Source of the DNA: Actinomycetota bacterium
GTDB taxonomy: Bacteria; Actinomycetota; Acidimicrobiia; Acidimicrobiales; CADCSY01
NCBI GenBank assembly: GCA_004366205.1
Contig: SIRW01000018.1
Location: forward strand, 1-45,640
DNA length: 45,640 nucleotides
Direction: 5' to 3'
The position numbers were made by a program, and so were the translations under genes. A model generated the notes under the pieces. That model saw only the letters and a program-made list of their open reading frames with translations. It was not told the DNA's origin and searched no databases. Numbering within the stretch: the first letter of the stretch is position 1; the number at the start of each line of letters is the position of its first letter. Positions 40,307 to 45,640 of the stretch are shown piece by piece.

Positions 40307-40312
40307 TAGCAT
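40307..40312 (+). promoter_or_regulatory. -10-like hexamer TAGCAT
   Basis: TAGCATGCGGCGC repeats the block before 33508, but here GTC rather than GTG falls at the expected start point. The gene therefore probably has a ~29-nt leader with GGAG 9 nt before the GTG at 40349. Confidence 0.4.
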
Positions 40313-40348
40313 GCGGCGCGTCCCGATCCCCGCCCGGAGCTCCCACCT

Positions 40349-41488
40349 GTGCCCCGATACGGCCTGTACCTGGCCGATCTGCGCCGTGCGCGCACCGACA
40401 GCCAGGGAACCATCAACTACGCGATCGGACTCGCCCGGGCGCTCGTGCCGCTGCTCGGCGGCGACGAGGAGCTCGTGGTCCTCGCGAACCGGCCGCTGCT
40501 CGCGGACCTGGCCGGCGCCGTGCCCGCGCCGGCGACCGTCGTGATCCCGGAGCCGAAGCGTGCGGCCAGCCGGCTCTACTCCGACCATGTGCGCGCGCCC
40601 CGGTCGGCGCGGCAGCACCGCCTGGAGGTGCTGCACTTCCCGAAGGGCCACGTCCCCTGGTGGCGGCCGCCGGGAACGACCTACGTGGCGACGCTGCACG
40701 ACGACATCGCGGTGCGCTACGCCCGCGGGCAGCTGGGGCAGGCCCGCAGGGGCCTCAAGGGCCGGTACTTCGAGCAGGCCGTGCTGCACGCCGTCGGCAC
40801 CACCGGCCACGTCCTGACCGTCTCGCGCTTCTCCGAGGCGCGGCTCCGGGAGCTCGCGGCCGAGCGGGGTCGCCGCGACCTACCGGTGACGGTCACGGGC
40901 CAGGGCGTGAGCCTGCCGCCTGTCCCGTACGTGCCGGTCGCCCAGCGCCGGCCCCAGCTCGTGCACATCGGTTCTGCCCTTCCCCACAAGCAGACCGCGC
41001 TCGCGATCGGCTGGAGCCTGCGGTACCTCGCGGAACGGGGGTGGCCCGCCCGCCTCGTCGTGACCGGCGCGGCACCCCCGGCAGCTGTGCCGTCCCCGGC
41101 TGCGGGCCACCTCGAGCGGGTGACGCAGGTGCTCACCAACGCCGAGATGGCACACCTCCTCGCCGAGTCCGAGGCCCTCGTCTTCACCTCCAACTACGAG
41201 GGCTTCGGCTTGCCGCCCGTCGAGGCGACGTCGCTCGGCACGCCCGCGGTGTGGCCGGCGACCGGCGCCATGGCCGAGGTCCTCGAAGGCTGTCCTGGCG
41301 GCTTCGACCCCGGCGACTACCACTCGTTCGCCCGCGCGCTCGACACCGTGCGGGCGATGACCGACGCGGACCGCCGGGCGGCGCAGGAGGCGATGCGAGC
41401 CCGGCACACCTGGGAGGCCGCCGCCACCCGAACCCTCGCGGTGTACCGGTCCCTTGCACCGGGCCCGCCCCGGCCCGGACACGGGTAG
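40349..41488 (+). CDS. Family 4 (group 1) glycosyltransferase
   Basis: 379 residues, GTG start. N-terminal acceptor domain: YGLYLADLRRARTDSQGTIN, LHFPKGHVPWW, YVATLHDDIAVRYA, VLTVSRFSEARLREL; donor domain: LVHIGSALPHKQTALAIGW, RLVVTGAAPP, VLTNAEMAHLLAESEALVF, SNYEGFGLPPVEATSLGTPA with the Glu-x7-Glu donor site. A clear GT4 enzyme of the mannosyl/rhamnosyl type. It begins a plus-strand set with the ligase/polymerase and another GT4. Sugar specificity unknown. Confidence 0.9.
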   Translation: MPRYGLYLADLRRARTDSQGTINYAIGLARALVPLLGGDEELVVLANRPLLADLAGAVPAPATVVIPEPKRAASRLYSDHVRAPRSARQHRLEVLHFPKGHVPWWRPPGTTYVATLHDDIAVRYARGQLGQARRGLKGRYFEQAVLHAVGTTGHVLTVSRFSEARLRELAAERGRRDLPVTVTGQGVSLPPVPYVPVAQRRPQLVHIGSALPHKQTALAIGWSLRYLAERGWPARLVVTGAAPPAAVPSPAAGHLERVTQVLTNAEMAHLLAESEALVFTSNYEGFGLPPVEATSLGTPAVWPATGAMAEVLEGCPGGFDPGDYHSFARALDTVRAMTDADRRAAQEAMRARHTWEAAATRTLAVYRSLAPGPPRPGHG

Positions 41489-41533
41489 CATGATCCGGGC
41501 GGACCGCTGGTCGCGGCGCGCCGCCGATCCCGC

Positions 41534-42940
41534 ATGGCCCACGAACGCTCCGCTCGTCTCCACCCTCGAGCCGCCGGGGCGCGGCGCGGGGCCGAACCCT
41601 TCCGCTGGTTCCGCCGGGCGCTGCTGGTCCTGCTGGGCGGCTACCTGTTCTTCGGGCGACCCTTCGCCTACCTGCGCGTCCCGGGGTCGCCCCTGTTCGT
41701 CGGGGAGCTGGTCCTGCTCGTCGGCCTCTTCGAGGCGGCCCGGGTGGGGCGCACGCTGCGCCGGACGGTGCGGCGCTCGCGGCCGCTGCAGGTGCTGCTG
41801 GTCTTCATGGCCGGGTGCAGCGTGCGGCTCGCGGTCGACCTGCCCCGGTACGGCCTCGACGCCGTCCGCGACGCCGCGATCTGGTACTACGCCACCTTCG
41901 CCTTCCTGGTGGCGGCCGCCATCCTGTGCAACCCCCGGACCCTCGACGACCTGCTGCGCTGGTACCGGCGGGTCATCCCGTTCTTCCTGGCCTGGGTGCC
42001 CGTCGCGCTGGTCCTCAGCCGGTCGGCGCCGCTCGCGTTCGTACCGGGGAGCGAGACGGCGATCAACGCGTTCAAGCCACCGGACCTCGCGGTCCACACC
42101 GGGGCGGCGCTCGCGTTCCTGCTGCTCACCGCCGGGCCCAGTGCTCGCGACCAGCACCGGCTCCGGCTCACCGGGGTGATCGGCCTCGCCGCCCTGCTGC
42201 TCGCCGGCTCACAGACGCGCGGGGGCTTCGCAGCCGCGGTCGTCGCCCTGGCCCTCGCCGCGCCCTACGTGCCCGACCGCCGGCGCACCACCTTCACGAC
42301 GCTGGCGGCGCTCGGCGCGGTCGTGCTCGCCCTCGTCGTGATCGACCCCCGCGTGGAGCTCGGTGGGCGGGAGCTCTCCCTCGACCAGGTCCAGGCCAAC
42401 GTCATGAGCGTGGTCGGCCTCGTCGACGGCGAGGCCGCGCCCGACGCCGGCAGCTTGCAGGACAACATCGAGTGGCGCCTCGAGTTCTGGGAGCGGGTGC
42501 GCGACGACGCGCTCGCGCCCGAGAACTTCCTCACCGGGCAGGGGTTCGGCCCGATCCTGGCCGACCGGTACGGCTTCCAGACGGCCCACGGCGACTCGGC
42601 CCAGCCGCTGCGCAGCGTGCACAACTCCCACCTCACGGTGCTGGCTCGAACCGGGGTGCCCCTGGCGCTGGTCTGGCTCCTGGTCTGGTCCGTGTGGGCC
42701 GCGACGGTCTGGCCGCGCCACGGACACCGGGCGAGCCCCGAGGTCCGGATGCGGGTGTGGGTGGTGGCCACGGTGATCGCCATGCTCGTGAACGCCTTCT
42801 TCGATCCCAGCCTCGAGGGCCCGCACTCGGGCATCTGGCTGTGGACCCTCGTGGGCGCCGGCGTCGCGCTGGCCATCCCGAGGGCACCGTCGCCTGGCGC
42901 TCGCCCGACGCGGGCCGACCCCGCCGCCGCACCCGGATGA
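41534..42940 (+). CDS. O-antigen ligase / polymerase family membrane protein (Wzy/WaaL-like)
   Basis: 468 residues from the ATG at 41534. About 10-12 membrane segments: LLVLLGGYLFFGRPFAYL, LFVGELVLLVGLFEAA, WYYATFAFLVAAAI, FFLAWVPVALVL and so on, with one large outward loop containing IEWRLEFWERVRDDAL, FLTGQGFG and SVHNSHLTVLARTG. The HNSHL segment after GxGFG is the usual O-antigen ligase/polymerase motif. It would polymerise flipped repeat units or ligate the chain. Its TGA overlaps the ATG of the next glycosyltransferase. Confidence 0.88.
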   Translation: MAHERSARLHPRAAGARRGAEPFRWFRRALLVLLGGYLFFGRPFAYLRVPGSPLFVGELVLLVGLFEAARVGRTLRRTVRRSRPLQVLLVFMAGCSVRLAVDLPRYGLDAVRDAAIWYYATFAFLVAAAILCNPRTLDDLLRWYRRVIPFFLAWVPVALVLSRSAPLAFVPGSETAINAFKPPDLAVHTGAALAFLLLTAGPSARDQHRLRLTGVIGLAALLLAGSQTRGGFAAAVVALALAAPYVPDRRRTTFTTLAALGAVVLALVVIDPRVELGGRELSLDQVQANVMSVVGLVDGEAAPDAGSLQDNIEWRLEFWERVRDDALAPENFLTGQGFGPILADRYGFQTAHGDSAQPLRSVHNSHLTVLARTGVPLALVWLLVWSVWAATVWPRHGHRASPEVRMRVWVVATVIAMLVNAFFDPSLEGPHSGIWLWTLVGAGVALAIPRAPSPGARPTRADPAAAPG

Positions 42941-44052
42941 TCGCCCACTTCTTCCGGGAGTACCCTCGGCCGAACGGGGTGACCACGGCGGTCGAGGCGC
43001 TCGCCCGGGGCATGACGGAGCTCGGGATCGAGCACGTGGTGCTCACGGGCGAAGACGCGAACGCACCGAACCTTCGCTCGCTGCCGCGCCTCTCGAGCCG
43101 CCGGCGCAACCCGTTCGTCACACCCCGGGACCGGTGGGACCACGCGCTCGACGGCGTCTCGGTCCTGTTCACCCACGGCATGTTCACGCCGTCGTGCGCG
43201 GCCTTGACCCGCTGGGCCCGGTCGCGCGGCATCCCCGTGGTCGCCGTGCCCCACGACCCCTACGACCCCACCCGCTGGGCCCGGCGGCGGGCACGCAAGG
43301 AGCTCTACTGGCGCGCGGTCGAGCGGCGGTGGCTCGAGGAGGCGGCGGCGATCTTCCTGCTCTCGCCCCGCCACGAGGCGCCGCTGCGGGCGCGCCGCGT
43401 CACGACGCCCGCCCCCACCGTTCCTGCCGGCCTCGCCCACTGGCCCGCTCCCCGGCCGCAACCCCTCCGGCGCCGCCGGCCGGGGTCGCTTGCGGTCGCC
43501 TACGTCGGCCGCTACGACGTCCTCCAGAAGGGCCTCGACCTCCTCGTCGACGCCGCCGCGCTCCTCCGAGCCGGTGGTCGCACGGTCCAGCTCCACCTCG
43601 TCGGTGCCGCGACCGCGGCGGAGCGGCTCGCGGTCGACCGGCACGCCCAGCGCGCCGGTGTCGCGGACCTGATCACCCACCACGGCTGGGTCCGGTCGCT
43701 CGACGAGGCGTTCGAGCACGTAGACGCGCTGGTGGTGCCCTCCCGGGGCGAGGGCTTCTCGCTCACGACCGTCGAGGCGCTGGGCGCCGGACTTCCCGTC
43801 GTCGTGTCGCGGGGCGCCGGCGTGGTCGACTGGCTGGACGGGCACCGCGCCGCGGTGCTCGCCGAGCCCGAGCCGAGCGCGCTGGCTGCGGCACTGCGCA
43901 CCGTCGACGACCACTACGGCGAGGTCGCGCTCGCCGCGGCCGAGGGCCGGTCCTGGGTACGGGACCGGTTCGGTCCCCGCCGGGTGGCCACCGACTGGCT
44001 GGCGGCGCTCGAGGGCTGTGAACTGCGTGCCGGCGGGTCGACCCCCCGCTGA
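42937..44052 (+). CDS. Family 4 glycosyltransferase
   Basis: 371 residues, ATG overlapping the previous stop (ATGA). IAHFFREYPRPNGVTTAVEA, LFTHGMFTPSCAAL, VVAVPHDPYDPTRWA, FLLSPRHEAPLRA; donor domain AYVGRYDVLQKGLDLLVDAA, LHLVGAATAAERL, HGWVRSLDEAFEHVDALVVP, SRGEGFSLTTVEALGAGLPV with the E-x7-E site. Complete and canonical for GT4. Tail-to-tail with the minus-strand flippase gene, 3 bp between stops. Confidence 0.9.
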   Translation: MIAHFFREYPRPNGVTTAVEALARGMTELGIEHVVLTGEDANAPNLRSLPRLSSRRRNPFVTPRDRWDHALDGVSVLFTHGMFTPSCAALTRWARSRGIPVVAVPHDPYDPTRWARRRARKELYWRAVERRWLEEAAAIFLLSPRHEAPLRARRVTTPAPTVPAGLAHWPAPRPQPLRRRRPGSLAVAYVGRYDVLQKGLDLLVDAAALLRAGGRTVQLHLVGAATAAERLAVDRHAQRAGVADLITHHGWVRSLDEAFEHVDALVVPSRGEGFSLTTVEALGAGLPVVVSRGAGVVDWLDGHRAAVLAEPEPSALAAALRTVDDHYGEVALAAAEGRSWVRDRFGPRRVATDWLAALEGCELRAGGSTPR

Positions 44053-44055
44053 TCG

Positions 44056-45354
44056 TCACCCGGAGGCCGCGGCGCGCTGCGGGTCCCGCCGGTAGAGCCG
44101 CTCCCGCTCGACGCGGTACCCCAGCCAGCGCACCGCCGAGTGCGCCAGCGCCGCCCCCGGCTTGGCGTGCGCCTGGAGCACGGGCGCGGCCGCGGCGACG
44201 GCGATGTGCGCCCCCACCCCTGCGGCTTCCCGTCCGGCCATCTGGACCTCACGGCGGCCTGCGACCAGCTCCGACTGGTACGGGATGGACAGGGCGTGCA
44301 CCAGGTTCGCCGCGATCGCCAGGGCCACCAGGCCCGGAACGTCGTACGCGGCCGCGAACAGCGCCCCGAACAGGTTCCAGGGGCTGTCGGCGCCGACCGC
44401 CAAGGCGTACGCAACCGCGGCGCCGACCACGATGGCGCAGAACACGCGCTCGTAGCGCCGGGCCGCCCGTCGGTCACCGGCCGCGGCGCTCTCCATCGAG
44501 CGGGGGCTCAGCACCGCCGCCAGCCCCGTCGACAGCACGAGCAGCGGCTGGGCGACGATGCGGGCCGCCTCCGCTGCGCCCAAAGCGCCTACGCTGGCGA
44601 GGTGGGCGACCAGCGCGGCCGCCACGAACGCCGCCCCGTCCGGCATGAGGCCACTCGCGAGGAGCCACCGCCCGGACCGCACGAGCTCACGCCATCGCAA
44701 GGCCCGGGCGAACGCCGGTGCCGCCCCCGGGCGAGCCAGCAGGAGCCCGGCTCCGAGTGAGACGGCGTTCGCGGCGGCGAGCGCCCCGAACGGGACGGCG
44801 GCGAGGGGAAGCGGCGTGCGGGACAGCACGCCGAGCCCAGCGAGCACGGCTGCGAGCTGGACCAGAGACACGATCGCGGCGCGCCATGACCGGCCCGCGA
44901 GGTGCAACACGCGCCGCACGTGGTCCTGCAGCGGAGACAGCACCGTGGCCGCGGCCGCGCCGACCGCGAGCGCAGCCACCGCCTGTGGCTCGACGACGCC
45001 GGGCACGGCCAGCATCGCGATCGCCACGATCCCCACGGAGGCGCCGCTCGTGGCGGCTCCCAACGCCAGCGACCGGCGCAGGACCGTGGGCCGTGCGCTG
45101 CGAGGCTGGTCGAGCACCGCCACCTCCACCGGCAACAGCACCAGGCGGGCAGGGACCACCCCGGCGACGACGAAGGCCGAGAAGAACAGGGCGTAGGCGC
45201 CGAGCACGTCGACCGGCAGGCGGGTCGCAGCGAACACACCGACCAGGAACGTGGCGAGCGACGCCAGGCCCGAGTCGATGAGCCCCGCCGGGAGCGCCCG
45301 CCAGAGCCGCCGGTGGCCACGCTCGGGTCGATCAGCCGGCGGCCGCACGCCCAC
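44056..45354 (-). CDS. Polysaccharide flippase-like membrane protein
   Basis: 432 residues from a GTG at 45354; no in-frame start lies further up. About 12 hydrophobic segments span the length (LIDSGLASLATFLVGVFAA, LGAYALFFSAFVVAGVVPAR, VSLVQLAAVLAGLGVLS, IVAQPLLVLSTGLAAVLSPR), with the short polar loops of MOP-superfamily exporters. It is less similar to WzxC than the protein at 19431 and shorter. It may flip a second glycan or be a divergent Wzx. It is the last complete gene before the IS481 fragment. Confidence 0.75.
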   Translation of the reverse strand: MGVRPPADRPERGHRRLWRALPAGLIDSGLASLATFLVGVFAATRLPVDVLGAYALFFSAFVVAGVVPARLVLLPVEVAVLDQPRSARPTVLRRSLALGAATSGASVGIVAIAMLAVPGVVEPQAVAALAVGAAAATVLSPLQDHVRRVLHLAGRSWRAAIVSLVQLAAVLAGLGVLSRTPLPLAAVPFGALAAANAVSLGAGLLLARPGAAPAFARALRWRELVRSGRWLLASGLMPDGAAFVAAALVAHLASVGALGAAEAARIVAQPLLVLSTGLAAVLSPRSMESAAAGDRRAARRYERVFCAIVVGAAVAYALAVGADSPWNLFGALFAAAYDVPGLVALAIAANLVHALSIPYQSELVAGRREVQMAGREAAGVGAHIAVAAAAPVLQAHAKPGAALAHSAVRWLGYRVERERLYRRDPQRAAASG

Positions 45355-45466
45355 CGGCGCCCGGTGTTCCCATCGTCACCTGCCCCGCCTCGATGGGTCG
45401 CACCCACGGGAATCTAGCCCTTCCGGGCCGGGGGTCGAGGTGACAGATGGGCGCTGTGGCTGGTGG

Positions 45467-45640
45467 TCATGCTGTCGTGTTGGCGAGGTGGGTGTCGAGG
45501 ATCTGCTGGGGGGTTCTGCCGCGCACGTAGTCGCTGTGGTTGCGGCGTCGGTGGTTGTAGGTGAGTAGCCAGGCGTCGGCTTCGGCTTGGAGCTGACGGA
45601 CGCTGGTGAACCGGCGCCGGTGGAACGCTGGGCGCCAGCA
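45467..45640 (-). mobile_element. IS481-family transposase, C-terminal part (cut by window edge)
   Basis: The minus strand from the right edge to the TGA at 45467 encodes 57 residues: CWRPAFHRRRFTSVRQLQAE, then DAWLLTYNHRRRNHSDYVRG and RTPQQILDTHLANTTA. This is the end of an IS481-type integrase-core transposase (the helix after the final catalytic Glu, the YN-x-R-x-H segment, and GRTPxQ). The rest of the element lies outside the window; its completeness is unknown. The ~110 bp between it and the flippase start hold no gene. Confidence 0.75.

Noticed and set aside
1-45640. tRNA, rRNA or CRISPR genes
   Set aside because: No cloverleaf with conserved T-arm sequence, rRNA segment or regularly spaced repeat was found by eye.

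Overview
The window is very GC-rich, uses ATG, GTG and TTG starts freely, and carries a DUF222-HNH endonuclease, a DUF4012 protein, an LPXTG-type surface protein and many leaderless-looking promoters. This points to a high-GC actinobacterium, and the gene mix resembles an environmental Acidimicrobiia-like lineage. That placement is inference; no rRNA or other marker is present.

Left part (1-7300), mixed chromosomal genes: the 5' end of a FAD-linked oxidase (minus), a cysteine-rich conserved protein, a VapC/PIN toxin remnant, an acyl-CoA synthetase, a DUF222-HNH endonuclease, an ERCC4-type nuclease, a SAM methyltransferase with a winged-helix N-terminus, and a coiled-coil/HhH gene split by a one-base frameshift.

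Middle-left (7371-10432, minus): a compact operon of four exported proteins followed by a SipW/ER-type signal peptidase. The first three cargo proteins share an apparently homologous two-cysteine domain, one of them fused to RTX-like calcium-binding repeats. The fourth is a DNRLRE-domain protein. Four-base start/stop overlaps join the last four genes, while two strong hairpins separate the first gene from the rest. It looks like a dedicated surface or matrix export system and is the most interesting unit here.

Scar zone (10433-11520): an IS3-family transposase tail with a terminal repeat, a small possible membrane ORF, and the last ~35 codons of a nucleotide-sugar dehydrogenase. It separates the export operon from the polysaccharide region.

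Right part (11522-45354), a large exopolysaccharide or surface-glycan locus: three SDR sugar epimerases/dehydratases, an undecaprenyl-phosphate sugar transferase, a Wzz/BY-kinase, two flippase-like proteins, an O-antigen ligase/polymerase, about ten glycosyltransferases, two polysaccharide deacetylases (one fused to a GT2 domain), an rfbF-rfbC-DUF4910-SDR operon for a deoxysugar, a C-methyltransferase, a hexapeptide acyltransferase, a GMC oxidoreductase, a second methyltransferase and a GT-C-like membrane protein. Together they could prime, build, modify, flip, polymerise and length-control a glycan. The LPXTG protein, DUF4012 protein and alanine/glutamate-rich coiled-coil protein sit at the left edge of this locus. 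The window ends inside an IS481-family transposase.

Many starts are preceded 6-9 nt upstream by a TAnnnT hexamer, so leaderless transcription seems common; this was used to choose several start codons.
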